This document shows, piece by piece, positions 49,777 through 58,739 of a DNA stretch of 64,000 nt. Each line of letters begins with the position of its first letter. Within the stretch, counting starts at the first letter, position 1. The position numbers were made by a program, and so were the translations under genes. This DNA is from Rugamonas sp045984285. GTDB taxonomy: Bacteria; Pseudomonadota; Gammaproteobacteria; Burkholderiales; Burkholderiaceae_D. The notes under the pieces were generated by a model. That model saw nothing but the letters and a program-made list of their open reading frames with translations, was not told where the DNA came from and did no database searches. Location: assembly GCF_045984285.3 (NCBI RefSeq), contig NZ_JBJQIK030000002.1, positions 558,001 to 622,000 on the forward strand. Direction: 5' to 3'.

Positions 49777-50759
49777 ACATACCGAACGACGTGGATCAGG
49801 GGATTGAGCTTGCTCCTAAGCGTCTTTATAAGTACCGGGGCTTTTCTGCGAGGACAATAGAATTGCTGTTATCAGATGCAGTGTTTTACGCTGATCCGAC
49901 ATCATTTAACGATCCCTTAGACACGAAGCCTTGTGTGCAGTCGGATTCCACGATTCACGAGCTCAGAGAGATTCTTCGGCGCATGGTGCAGCAGCGTGTA
50001 AAGGAAGAAATGGAAGGGGCTGCTAGAACGATTAAATATCGAGGCCCCAAGACGCTTGAGCATATTGAGAAGCACTCTGTAAGGCGCGCACAGCAACTCC
50101 TTGACCAAGCCGAGTATTACGCGAGTGATCCGGGCTATGGTGCGCCTGCGGATGACGCGCACCGGGAGATCCTAACTCGACACATACGCACAGAGCTGAT
50201 GGGCCAGTACGGCAGTGGTGTCTTCTCGCTCGCTCGGCGCTTTTCCTGCCCCCTTATGTGGAGTCACTATGGCGATGAACATAGGGGACTCTGCGTTGGT
50301 TATAGCATTCCAGAACGAGCAAGATCCCAGCTGTATAGGGTTGACTACGGCGGGTCGAGATTGATCGCAACAAGCAGAATCGCAGCAATGCTCGACGGCG
50401 ATGTCGCGGCACGTAGTGAAATTAATGCCGCAGTGTTTTTGCGAAAGGCGAAGGACTGGAAGTACGAAAAGGAGTGGCGCCACCTAGGGCCGAGGGGGCT
50501 GGCTGAGTCGCCGTTTGAACTAACCGATATTACGTTTGGTATTCGCTGCCCGGACACTGTGAAGCATGCGGTCATATGTTCGCTTGCCGAACGTGAGGTC
50601 AAGATTAGCTTTTATGAGATGCATGAAGTCCCTAACGATTTCTCGCTCAAGCGTCAAAGTGTCAACTTGGAGGAGCTAGCGCATACCTATCCCAATCGGG
50701 CGCTTTCTAGTTGGGATACTGAAAATGCGTTTGACTGCATTGGTGGCAACCCAGCGTGA
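49773..50759 (+). CDS. DUF2971 protein coupled to the PHP-ATPase
   Basis: A 328-residue soluble protein with the DUF2971 pattern: LYKYR (18-22), FNDPLD (45-50), PLMWSHYGDEHRGLCVGY (160-177) and KDWKYEKEWR (227-236). The conserved WSHY, E and R residues look enzymatic, but no activity is known for the family; it is found often in defence and mobile regions. The start overlaps the ATPase stop as ATGA, so it is probably made in fixed ratio with it. Composition matches the ATPase gene and differs from the chromosome. The tail from about residue 290 has no recognised domain. Confidence 0.8.
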   Translation: MNIPNDVDQGIELAPKRLYKYRGFSARTIELLLSDAVFYADPTSFNDPLDTKPCVQSDSTIHELREILRRMVQQRVKEEMEGAARTIKYRGPKTLEHIEKHSVRRAQQLLDQAEYYASDPGYGAPADDAHREILTRHIRTELMGQYGSGVFSLARRFSCPLMWSHYGDEHRGLCVGYSIPERARSQLYRVDYGGSRLIATSRIAAMLDGDVAARSEINAAVFLRKAKDWKYEKEWRHLGPRGLAESPFELTDITFGIRCPDTVKHAVICSLAEREVKISFYEMHEVPNDFSLKRQSVNLEELAHTYPNRALSSWDTENAFDCIGGNPA

Positions 50760-50862
50760 GATGGGCAGCCGCGCTGCGCGACCTGTCGCGCCCCTCTTTG
50801 TATAGATGAGTAAAAAATGGCCGAAGAGTATGATGGTGGCTCACTTTAGCCAAGGGAGCAAG

Positions 50863-51807
50863 ATGAAAAAATCGGCCACGGCGCAACGTGCCCAGGCATG
50901 GGTCACCGCATGGGCGCTGGGAATCTTCAGCCTGTCCGCCATTGCCAGCACCGAGGGGTTGGCGAAATCCGAGCAAGCTCCCGAGTTCCGCTTGCGAGCT
51001 GAGATTGTCACCCTGCCTTTCGTAATGGTGCGGGAGTATCCCTTCGTCGAAGGCAGCGTGGAAGGCGTGCGCGGGAAATGGATGCTGGATACTGGGCTGG
51101 AAATCGCGCTGGCGATTAACGACCATCGCGTCCCGCTTGACACCACGTCAACCGGTGACGGGCAATTCGGCAGTGGCCAAAAATTTGCCATCCGGCGCGC
51201 GCCAGTGGTTCGGCAGGTTCATGTGGGGGGACTCGATTTCCCCCAGGTCACCACCGTGCAAACGCAGGATGCCACTCAGCTCGAACGCATCACTCCCGAC
51301 TTTCTTGGCTGGATCGGCTTCAATCTGTGGAATCCATCGACGCTGAAGATGGATTACCGTCAGCAAAAGGCCACCTTCTACCGCAGCGCCTCCGCCGACG
51401 CGCTGGCGGGCGAGGAACTGGTGGCGGCGCTGCCGTTCGGCCTGCGCAAGCTTCCCCATATCCCGGTGATGGCAGGCCGCGTGGGTGATCTGCCTGTTGC
51501 CGCCGCCTTTGATACCGGGGCTTACGGCATGTTATGTATCGACCAGCAGAGTATGGATCGGCTGCTCGCCAGCGGCGTGCTGAAACCATCCGGAAAAGAC
51601 GGCAGATATGATCTTTCCGGGCTGAGGATCGGCGCCACCGCTATGCCGGATTTGAAGGAAATCTTCGTGCTGACCAGCGGTTTTCCCGCCGCCGTTCCAA
51701 CCGGGCTGACCGATCCGGCAGTGCTGGTACTGGGTTATGCCTTCCTGCGCCAGTTCAAAACTGTGTGGGACTACCGCGAGCAGAAGCTTTACCTGCTGCG
51801 GCCGTAG
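50863..51807 (+). CDS. Retropepsin-like aspartic protease, exported
   Basis: A 314-residue protein with an N-terminal signal or membrane helix (residues 8-30) and two aspartic-protease-type motifs: WMLDTGLEIALAIN near residue 70 and AAFDTGAYGMLCID near 210, so both halves of a pepsin-like fold are in one chain. Each has DTG but the usual downstream ILG is weak (VLGYAFLRQF near the C-terminus). A proteolytic activity is likely but unproven. The ATG at 50863 follows AAGGGAGCAAG. GC content is back to the chromosomal level here. Confidence 0.75.
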   Translation: MKKSATAQRAQAWVTAWALGIFSLSAIASTEGLAKSEQAPEFRLRAEIVTLPFVMVREYPFVEGSVEGVRGKWMLDTGLEIALAINDHRVPLDTTSTGDGQFGSGQKFAIRRAPVVRQVHVGGLDFPQVTTVQTQDATQLERITPDFLGWIGFNLWNPSTLKMDYRQQKATFYRSASADALAGEELVAALPFGLRKLPHIPVMAGRVGDLPVAAAFDTGAYGMLCIDQQSMDRLLASGVLKPSGKDGRYDLSGLRIGATAMPDLKEIFVLTSGFPAAVPTGLTDPAVLVLGYAFLRQFKTVWDYREQKLYLLRP

Positions 51808-51825
51808 TCCCGTGCATCACACCGC

Positions 51826-52614
51826 TTATTTGGCAGCCTGTTCAATTGCGTTGGTCAGCCCGGCAACATCGGTCAGGAAAGGCGTGTGGCCGGTATCGAG
51901 CGTCAACTGCAGCCGCACTGGCGTGGCCGCTACCATCTTTTGCTGCAAGTATGGGCTGACCACCTGATCGCGTGCGGTGTGGATATACACCTTGTCGACC
52001 TGGCCGAAGCTCGCGGCACTCAGCGCCAGAGGCGTGACGATTGGCGCCAGAGGTTCATCGATGATCAGGTCCGGCAGCATCTTGCGCAGCCCGGCGGGCG
52101 CGCCATTGGCGAACAGGTCGGCACGGGCCGCATAATCGACCGAAACCAAGCCCTTTGCCTCGTCGATATGCAGCGCGGGGCCAGCCTTGCTGTCACGGTC
52201 CTGCTTGGCAAGTGACAGCATCGACTCGCCGTTCTGCGGCAGGTAGGCCGCCACGTAGACGGCGGTGCGCACCTTGGCCGGCGCGGCCTCTGCCACCGCC
52301 GATACCGCAATGCCGCCGAAACTGTGGCCGACCAAGACCACTGGTTGTTTCTCGGCGCCGATCGCGCTTAACACGGTGTCGCGGTACAGTTCGCTGGTGA
52401 CCAGATTGGAGGCAAGCGGCGCGCTGGGGCGGCCCGGCAGGTTGACGTTGATAACGCGGTAGCCGTCGGCCTGCAGCTTGCTGCTGACGGCGTCCCACAC
52501 GTGGCTGTCTTCGAAGGCGCCGTGCACCAAGGCGATGGCCGGCTTTTCTGCAGCCATCGCTTGGCCGCCGATCAGCGCGGTGGTGATCAATGCAAGTTTG
52601 TTCAGTGCTTTCAT
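51826..52614 (-). CDS. Exported alpha/beta hydrolase
   Basis: A 262-residue protein with a signal peptide (LNKLALITTALIGGQAMAAE) and an alpha/beta hydrolase fold: LVHGAFEDSHVWDAV, nucleophile elbow VGHSFGG, acid in TARDQVVSPYLQ and catalytic His in LDTGHTPFLTD. The triad is complete. The substrate is unknown; relatives include esterases and salicylate-esterase-like enzymes. It is divergent from the AraC regulator, which probably controls it. GGAGTATCTC precedes the ATG. Confidence 0.87.
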   Translation of the reverse strand: MKALNKLALITTALIGGQAMAAEKPAIALVHGAFEDSHVWDAVSSKLQADGYRVINVNLPGRPSAPLASNLVTSELYRDTVLSAIGAEKQPVVLVGHSFGGIAVSAVAEAAPAKVRTAVYVAAYLPQNGESMLSLAKQDRDSKAGPALHIDEAKGLVSVDYAARADLFANGAPAGLRKMLPDLIIDEPLAPIVTPLALSAASFGQVDKVYIHTARDQVVSPYLQQKMVAATPVRLQLTLDTGHTPFLTDVAGLTNAIEQAAK

Positions 52615-52677
52615 GAGATACTCCTTTGAGAGGGAAATTAAATTGGAACCACAGGACAAATGATAGGATCGCCAGGT

Positions 52678-53727
52678 ATGAACAGCCATAGCGAAGTCCC
52701 CGTGTCTCATGATCGATCGTCCGGAAATGCGCAGGACTATGGCATGGCGGCGACTCGGGCGGATGTGTTGTCGCAGGTGCTGACCTTGATCCGCCTGCGT
52801 GGGGAACTGGTGTATTCGGCGCAGCTACGGGGGCCATGGAGCATCGCTTTCCCCGCAGGGCCGGCCCATTTCTACTTCATCTCCAGCGGCAGCGCCTGGC
52901 TCACGCCGTTGGGCGCGGCGCCGGTGCGCCTTGGCTGCGGCGACATGGTGTTGCTGCCGCACGGCACTGGCCACGTAGTTGGCGATGACTTGGCCACGCC
53001 ACCGGTGCCCATCGGCCAGGTGATCGGTGCGCACTTCGACCGCGACAGGTCGGTACTCGACTATGGCGGGGATGGCGCGGCCGCTAGTGTGGTCGGCGGC
53101 CTGTTCCATTTCGAGGGCGGATCGTTGGCGGCCATCATGGCGGCGCTGCCGCTAGTGGTTCATCTGCAGGCCGGCCCCGGCAAGCCGCCTGACTGGCTGA
53201 ATGCGCTGACGCATTTCCTGGTAAAGGAGTCGCATGAAGTAGAGCCTGGATCCTCGCTGATGATTTCGCGCTTGATCGACTTGCTGGTGATCCGCACACT
53301 ACGTACCTGGGCGGCCAGTCAGGCCCATCCCAACAGTTGGATTGGCGCCATCGGCGATGAGCGCATCGGGCGCGCGCTCAATGCGATCCACGCCGCGCCG
53401 TTTGCACCGTGGACGGTTCGGCAGCTGGCGTCGCTGGCGACGATGTCGCGGACGATTTTTGCAGAGCGCTTCACGGCGCGCGTGGGCGAAGCGCCCCTGC
53501 AGTATGTCAAACGCCTGAAGCTGACGTTGGCTGCTGACATGCTGGCCGGCGGCGCCCTGCGGATCACCCAGGTAGCGGAGCGTGTCGGTTACGCGTCGGA
53601 CGCGGCGTTCAGCCGCGCCTTCAAGGCACAGTTTGGTTATGCGCCGAGCGAAGTCGTCCAGCGGCAGCACGGCATAGGCGGGGAGGATGGCGCAGTCGCT
53701 GGGGGCGCCAGAAGCGTTCGAGCTTGA
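52678..53727 (+). CDS. AraC-family regulator with cupin sensor domain
   Basis: A regulator of about 349 residues. The N-terminal two-thirds is a cupin (GPWSIAFPAGPAHFYFISSGSAWL, GCGDMVLLPHGTGH) and the C-terminal 100 residues are an AraC double helix-turn-helix (WTVRQLASLATMSRTIFAERF, AERVGYASDAAFSRAFKAQFG). The start is uncertain: ATGs at 52660 and 52678, or a later one at 52741, are possible. It faces the hydrolase gene across a short shared promoter region, and is expected to activate it in response to a small molecule. Confidence 0.86.
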   Translation: MNSHSEVPVSHDRSSGNAQDYGMAATRADVLSQVLTLIRLRGELVYSAQLRGPWSIAFPAGPAHFYFISSGSAWLTPLGAAPVRLGCGDMVLLPHGTGHVVGDDLATPPVPIGQVIGAHFDRDRSVLDYGGDGAAASVVGGLFHFEGGSLAAIMAALPLVVHLQAGPGKPPDWLNALTHFLVKESHEVEPGSSLMISRLIDLLVIRTLRTWAASQAHPNSWIGAIGDERIGRALNAIHAAPFAPWTVRQLASLATMSRTIFAERFTARVGEAPLQYVKRLKLTLAADMLAGGALRITQVAERVGYASDAAFSRAFKAQFGYAPSEVVQRQHGIGGEDGAVAGGARSVRA

Positions 53728-53794
53728 TGCCCCGCAGCGCGTTAGTATCGGCCAACGCGTTCACATACTATCTAACAGATCAGTTCGCTGGAGC

Positions 53795-54706
53795 TCAGCG
53801 TCGGTCGAACGGTTTTCGATCCAGCAGGCAGTCGATGAATGCACCAAGGAGGGCGGGGCGATGCTGCCTGCTCGGGTAGTAGAGGAACAGTCCCGGGCGC
53901 GAAATCGACCAGTCCGCGAGCACCTGAACCAGCCGGCCCTGAGCCAGCAGCTCTCCTACGGCATCCCGCTCAAAGTGATAGGCAATGCCGAGCCCATTCA
54001 GCGCTGCGGCAATGCCTATGTCAGCGTGGTTGGTGACGATGGGTCCGTTCACCGCCACTTCGAGCCGTTGGCCCTTTTTCTCGAACTCCCAGCGGTAGTG
54101 CCGGCCATCCATCTGGAGCCGCCAGTTGATGCAGGCGTGGCGGTGCAAATCTGCTGGTGTCTTCGGTGTGCCGCAACGCGCCAGGTAGCCCGGAGATGCG
54201 AAGGCCACCATGTCCAGGTCTGGCGTGAGGCGGATGGCAACCATGTCCTTTTCCAGCCGGTTGCCCACGCGGATGCCAGCATCGAAACGGCCAACGACGA
54301 TATCGGCCAGCGCGTCGTCAACCACGATGTCGAGCACCACGTCAGGGTATGCCTGATGGAAGCGTGCCAGCCGGGGTGCAATGATGGTCCGCGCTGCGAT
54401 GCCCAGCGTGTTGATGCGCAGCGTGCCGCTTATCTGCCCTGTCGCCTCGCTGGCCTCTGCGACAGCAACATCCATCTCCCGAAACAAGGGCGCCACGCGG
54501 CTGTAAAGCCGTTCGCCGCTCGCCGAGGGCGCAACGCTTCGCGTAGTGCGGTTCAGAAGACGCGCGCCGATGCGTTCTTCGAGCTGCCGGATGGTCTGGC
54601 TGAGTGCCGACGGCGAGAGGCCCAGATGCTCTGCCGCGCGGGCAAAGCTCTGGCGCTCCACGACGGCGACGAAAGCCTTCAACTCCGCAAAATCAGATCC
54701 ACGCAT
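53795..54706 (-). CDS. LysR-family transcriptional regulator
   Basis: A 303-residue LysR protein: ELKAFVAVVERQSFARAAEHLGLSPSALSQTIRQLEE at the N-terminus, LNRTTRSVAPSASGERL at the wing, substrate domain from about 90 (RINTLGIAARTIIAPRL, MDGRHYRWEFEK). It is divergent from the NTF2-SDR gene pair, with a 137-base AT-rich gap that contains TGAACTATTTTCTAAA-type LysR-box sequence, so it probably regulates that pair. Confidence 0.9.
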   Translation of the reverse strand: MRGSDFAELKAFVAVVERQSFARAAEHLGLSPSALSQTIRQLEERIGARLLNRTTRSVAPSASGERLYSRVAPLFREMDVAVAEASEATGQISGTLRINTLGIAARTIIAPRLARFHQAYPDVVLDIVVDDALADIVVGRFDAGIRVGNRLEKDMVAIRLTPDLDMVAFASPGYLARCGTPKTPADLHRHACINWRLQMDGRHYRWEFEKKGQRLEVAVNGPIVTNHADIGIAAALNGLGIAYHFERDAVGELLAQGRLVQVLADWSISRPGLFLYYPSRQHRPALLGAFIDCLLDRKPFDRR

Positions 54707-54843
54707 CAGGTACCGTCCCCTTCGTTCAGTGTCACACAGATTATGAACTATTTTCTAAATAATACATTCAAATTCTAGAGCATTCACTAATGGGCCGCGC
54801 TGGCGCATCCTTACGCTCATATTCACCACAAGGAGCCAAAGTT

Positions 54844-55182
54844 ATGAGCACACAAGCCGCGTTACACCTGCCCGAGCCGATATCGGCCTATTTTGTGGCC
54901 GATCAGCAGACCCCTGAAGCCGTTGCGCGGTGCTTCACCGCGCAAGCCGTTGTGAACGATGTCGGCCAGGTGCACACCGGGACTGACGAAATCAGGGCCT
55001 GGAAGGAGAAGGCCAACGCCAAATACACGTACACGATGACGCCCTTTGCGCTGGAGCGCGACGGCGGGTTCCATATCGTCCGCGTGCACACGGTGGGCAC
55101 CTTCAAGGGAAGCCCGCTTGACATGACCCTCCGCTTCCGGCTTGACGGCGGACTGATCGCCTCCATGGAGATTTCGGTATGA
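54844..55182 (+). CDS. SnoaL/NTF2-like small protein
   Basis: A 112-residue protein of the nuclear-transport-factor-2 fold: PISAYFVADQQTPEAVARCFTAQAVVNDVGQVHTGTDEIRAW, a pattern typical of SnoaL-like enzymes or binding proteins, with a beta-sheet C-terminus. It often acts as a cyclase, isomerase or accessory protein. ATG at 54844 follows AAGGAGCCAAAG. It overlaps the SDR gene as ATGA. Confidence 0.82.
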   Translation: MSTQAALHLPEPISAYFVADQQTPEAVARCFTAQAVVNDVGQVHTGTDEIRAWKEKANAKYTYTMTPFALERDGGFHIVRVHTVGTFKGSPLDMTLRFRLDGGLIASMEISV

Positions 55183-55961
55183 GCTTCGACCTTCATCTGA
55201 ATGGCCTGCGGGCTGTAGTCACCGGCGGCACGCTGGGTCTTGGCGCCGCAGTCGTGAAAACCCTTGCGGAGGCCGGCGCCCGGGTCATGACATCCGCACG
55301 CACTGTGCCGGCGCAGCCGGTGGCAGGAGTTACCTACGTAGCTGCCGACCTGTCGACGCCGGAAGGCACGAGCCATCTTGCCCAGACCGTCCTGCAGGAT
55401 TGGGGCGGCGTCGACATCCTGGTCAACGTGCTCGGCGGCTCAAAGACTCCCGGCGGCGGTTTCGCTGCGATCAGCGATGAGCATTGGTTCGCTGAGCTGA
55501 ACCTGAACCTGATGCCTGCCGTACGGCTGGATCGTGCGCTGCTGCCGGGCATGCTGGCGCAAGGTTCGGGAGTCGTCATCCACGTCAGCTCCATCCAGCG
55601 CGTGCTGCCGCTGCCCGAGTCCACGACCGCCTATGCGGCGGCCAAGGGCGCCCTCACTACCTACAGCAAATCGCTGGCAAGAGAGGTCACGCCAAAGGGA
55701 GTTCGTGTGCTGAGTGTCGCGCCGGGATGGATCGAGACCGAAGCCTCCGTAGCGTTTGCAGAGCGGATGGGGGCGGAGGCCGGAACGGACTACGAGGGCG
55801 GCAAGAAAATCGTCATGGATTGGCTTGGCGGAATTCCAGTCGGCCGGCCCGCCAAGCCGCAGGAGGTGGCCGATTTGATTGCCTTCCTGGCGTCTTCGCG
55901 ATCCGCTTCGATCGCGGGAGCGGAGTATCGCATCGACGGCGGCACTGTTCCCACGGTGTAG
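55179..55961 (+). CDS. SDR-family oxidoreductase
   Basis: A 260-residue short-chain dehydrogenase: nucleotide motif VTGGTLGLG (15-23), NVLGG in place of NNAG, catalytic Ser in VSSIQ and YAAAK for Tyr/Lys, C-terminal GAEYRIDGGTVPTV. The pairing with the NTF2-like protein (overlap ATGA) suggests a small detoxification or catabolic unit under the divergent LysR regulator. Substrate unknown. Confidence 0.9.
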   Translation: MSFDLHLNGLRAVVTGGTLGLGAAVVKTLAEAGARVMTSARTVPAQPVAGVTYVAADLSTPEGTSHLAQTVLQDWGGVDILVNVLGGSKTPGGGFAAISDEHWFAELNLNLMPAVRLDRALLPGMLAQGSGVVIHVSSIQRVLPLPESTTAYAAAKGALTTYSKSLAREVTPKGVRVLSVAPGWIETEASVAFAERMGAEAGTDYEGGKKIVMDWLGGIPVGRPAKPQEVADLIAFLASSRSASIAGAEYRIDGGTVPTV

Positions 55962-56070
55962 CCAGGCGGGGAGACCGGCTGAGGAACGGCATGCTCCAGG
56001 GCGTGCCGTTCCTGACCTTTAAGTAAAGCCGCCGGCCCATGAGCCTGAGCCGCGCCCGCCGTGTGGTCTG

Positions 56071-56394
56071 TCAGAGCGCGGCTGGCAGGCCACGCATGCG
56101 CATCGGCGTGGCGTCGGTGTAGCGTGCGACATCCTCCATCACCTTTGCCAGTTCCGGCGAACTGAATGCGGCTTCGGCGGCCGCTTCGTCGCGATAGACG
56201 CTCTCGCAGATGGCGATCGTACCTTCCTCATCAATCGAAGGATAGAAGGCCCTGCAACTGAGCAGGCCATACTGCTGCCAGGCTTCCATGCACAGCGGCA
56301 GGTGGTGATTGGTGTAGTAATCGCGGTCGAAGCGGGTTTCGGGCGTGCCCTGGTAATAGACGTAGAGGGTAACTTGCTCGTTGCTTGCACTCAT
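56071..56394 (-). CDS. EthD-family protein
   Basis: A 107-residue ferredoxin-like dimeric alpha/beta-barrel protein: QVTLYVYYQGTPETRFDRDYYTNHHLPL has the EthD hallmark (RFD-xxYY-xxHLPL). EthD proteins are found beside catabolic oxygenases. Last gene of the MFS-SDR operon, 33 bases after the MFS stop. Confidence 0.85.
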   Translation of the reverse strand: MSASNEQVTLYVYYQGTPETRFDRDYYTNHHLPLCMEAWQQYGLLSCRAFYPSIDEEGTIAICESVYRDEAAAEAAFSSPELAKVMEDVARYTDATPMRMRGLPAAL

Positions 56395-56427
56395 TTGGTG
56401 TGACTCCGGTTGTGAAAAAGTAGTGGA

Positions 56428-57882
56428 TCAAGCGCCGGAAACCCGGCCTTGGATGGACGCAGCGGCGGCGCGGCGGGCGAGCGTCATGCCCAGCACCACG
56501 CCTACGCTGAGACAGAAGGCGATGCACAGCGCCGCGACGACGAAGGCGTGCGAGATCGCCGTCGGGTCATTCCGTCCGCCGAGGACGGTATAGAAGATCC
56601 CGCCGATCAGTGCCACGCTGAGCGCGGTGCTTACCTGCAGGGTCGAGCTGGCGATGCCGGCGATCATGCCGGAGTAGGCTGGCGCCACGCGGCCCGTGAT
56701 CATTTTCATCAGCGTTGGCAAGCCGAGTCCCTGTCCGAAGCCGATGAAGAACAGCAGGCAGGCAAGCGGCGCGGATGCCGGCGCCGTGCTGTCCGGCGTC
56801 GCGGCGATGAGCCATGCCAGGCCGAGGAAACCGGCGGTTTCCAGTCCCATGCCAACCGGGTTGACCCACTCGCCGAGGCGCCGCCGGAAAGACGGTGTGG
56901 CCAAGGGGCCCAGCAGGAAGCCTGCGCCGAAAGGCAGGAACACCAGGCCCGCATTCAGGGCGCTGACGTGCAGGGCGTTCTGCAAGTAGACGGAGAACAG
57001 CAGGAAGAAGGAACCGATCGAGTAGAAGGAGAGGGCGATCAGCAGGGCGCGGCCCAGTCCCGGCGCGCGCAGGGCCGCTGGATTGAGCAGGGGCGCCCCG
57101 CCGGCCTGCGCGAGCCGGGTTTCGTACCGCCAGAAGTACCTGGCCAGCAGGGGCACAGCGGCCAGCGACAGCCATGACCACCACGGCCATCCGGCCTCGC
57201 GGCCTTCGATCAGCGGCACGATCAGCAGCGCCAGGGTCAGCATCGACAAGACCATGCCGCCCGGATCCAGCTTGCCGAAGCCTTGCTTGCCCGTCCGCTT
57301 CAGCAGAGGAATGCCGAACACGATCACCAGCATGGCTACCGGCAGGTTGACGAGGAAGACCGCCCGCCATCCCATGCCGAACAAGTTCAGCGCAATCAGC
57401 ACACCGCCCAGCGCCTGCCCGATGACGGAGGCGAGGCCAAACACCGCGCCATACAGGCTAAGTGCCAGCGGCTTTTCGGATTCGGGGAAGATGGCCTGAA
57501 TGGAGGCGAGCGCCTGTGGCGCCATGATCGCGGCGGTGATGCCCTGCAGGGCGCGTCCGGCGATGAGGGCCCACGGTGACCAGGCGAAGCCGCATAGCAG
57601 CGAGGCGGCGGTGAATCCCACCAGTCCGAGGAAGAACACCCGGCTGCGGCCGAACAGGTCGCCCAGGCGCCCGCCGGTAATCAGCATCACCGCATACAGC
57701 GCGGCATACGAGGAAATGACCATCTGCTCGGCCGAGGACGAGGTGCCCAGGTCGCCCTGGATGGAAGGCAGCGCCACGTTGACGATGAAGAAATCGAGCG
57801 GCGGCAGGAAGGAACCGACCAGCAGCACGGCGAACATCGCCCAGCGGCGCGGCTCAGGTGGGGTAGGATTGTTCTGTGACAT
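56428..57882 (-). CDS. MFS transporter, DHA2 (14-helix) drug-efflux type
   Basis: A 484-residue membrane protein with about 14 helices and MFS motifs: GGRLGDLFGRSRVF between helices 2 and 3 (motif A), LIAGRALQGITAAIMAPQALA (motif B) and GQALGGVLIALNLFGMGWRAVFLVNLP (motif C of DHA2 exporters). It exports a small molecule by proton antiport. The start at 57882 (ATG after GAGGTGCTT) is preferred to the GTG six bases upstream. It is made with SDR and EthD proteins, 7 bases after the SDR stop. Confidence 0.9.
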   Translation of the reverse strand: MSQNNPTPPEPRRWAMFAVLLVGSFLPPLDFFIVNVALPSIQGDLGTSSSAEQMVISSYAALYAVMLITGGRLGDLFGRSRVFFLGLVGFTAASLLCGFAWSPWALIAGRALQGITAAIMAPQALASIQAIFPESEKPLALSLYGAVFGLASVIGQALGGVLIALNLFGMGWRAVFLVNLPVAMLVIVFGIPLLKRTGKQGFGKLDPGGMVLSMLTLALLIVPLIEGREAGWPWWSWLSLAAVPLLARYFWRYETRLAQAGGAPLLNPAALRAPGLGRALLIALSFYSIGSFFLLFSVYLQNALHVSALNAGLVFLPFGAGFLLGPLATPSFRRRLGEWVNPVGMGLETAGFLGLAWLIAATPDSTAPASAPLACLLFFIGFGQGLGLPTLMKMITGRVAPAYSGMIAGIASSTLQVSTALSVALIGGIFYTVLGGRNDPTAISHAFVVAALCIAFCLSVGVVLGMTLARRAAAASIQGRVSGA

Positions 57883-57889
57883 AAGCACC

Positions 57890-58636
57890 TCAGCGCATGC
57901 CGCCCGAAGCCAGGATGATCTCGCCAGTCACCCAGCCGGCCTCGTCCGATGCGAGGAACGAAACGATCGGCGCAATGTCCCGCACCTGGCCGATGCGGCC
58001 GAGCGGCGTGAGACGCTCGTACCAGGCCTGGAAATCGGAGCCTATTGCCCCGGCGGCGTGGGTGCCCTCGGTTTCAACCATGCCGGGGTTCACGGCATTG
58101 ACACGGATGCCGCGCGGGCCGAGTTCACGCGAGAGCACACCGGTGATGGCATCCATCGCGCCCTTGGTACCGGTGTAGACCGCGCTTTCAGGCGGCAGGA
58201 CGCGTGTGACATTGGAACTGATGTTGATGATGCTGCCGCCTTTGCCCAAGTGCGGCGCGGCCGCGCGGATAAGCAGCAGCGGGCCCAGAACATTGATATC
58301 GAACTGCTTTCGATAGAGCTCTTCGGTCGTGTCTTCGACCTTGGCCAGCTGGTAGATGCCGGCGTTGTTCACCACGATGTCCAGGCGCCCGAAGCGGTCG
58401 ATTGCCGCGCTGACCAGCGATTCGACTTCCGCGTTGCTGGTGACGTCCGCGCCCACTGCAATGGCCGTGCCGCCAGCGGCTTCGATGTCGGCGACGACCT
58501 TGTCCGCGCCGCCTTTGCCGGATGCGTAATTGACGACAACCTTCGCGCCGTCGGCCGCAAGCTGGCGGGCGATGCCCGCACCGATACCTTTGGAAGCGCC
58601 CGTCACAATGGCGACTTTGTCTTTCAACTTGTTCAT
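57890..58636 (-). CDS. SDR-family oxidoreductase (glucose 1-dehydrogenase-like)
   Basis: A 248-residue short-chain dehydrogenase: VTGASKGIGAGIA (nucleotide binding), NNAGIYQ, INISSNV (catalytic Ser) and YTGTKGAMD (Tyr-x3-Lys), C-terminal GWVTGEIILASGG. All catalytic residues are present. First gene of the SDR-MFS-EthD operon, divergent from a LysR regulator. The ATG at 58636 follows GAGGAATCTCAAGCC; the upstream in-frame ATG is less likely. Confidence 0.92.
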   Translation of the reverse strand: MNKLKDKVAIVTGASKGIGAGIARQLAADGAKVVVNYASGKGGADKVVADIEAAGGTAIAVGADVTSNAEVESLVSAAIDRFGRLDIVVNNAGIYQLAKVEDTTEELYRKQFDINVLGPLLLIRAAAPHLGKGGSIINISSNVTRVLPPESAVYTGTKGAMDAITGVLSRELGPRGIRVNAVNPGMVETEGTHAAGAIGSDFQAWYERLTPLGRIGQVRDIAPIVSFLASDEAGWVTGEIILASGGMR

Positions 58637-58712
58637 GGCTTGAGATTCCTCGTTCAAAAACAGCATGGTGAGGCGTACACCATTGTCTGTGAACTGCCAT
58701 TCATGTATATTT

Positions 58713-58728
58713 CACGTACATTTTTGTA
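58713..58728. promoter_or_regulatory. Palindrome in the LysR-SDR divergent promoter
   Basis: CGTACA-TTTT-TGTACG is a perfect inverted repeat 12 bases before the LysR start; it is next to TGTATATTTCACGTACA, which has the T-N11-A shape of a LysR box. It probably binds the regulator encoded next to it. Confidence 0.45.
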
Positions 58729-58739
58729 CGGGTGAAAAG

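Noticed and set aside
50760..50862. Possible right-end direct repeat of tRNA-Ser (att site)
   Set aside because: No copy of the tRNA 3' end could be found in this gap; only a short GC-rich imperfect hairpin is present.
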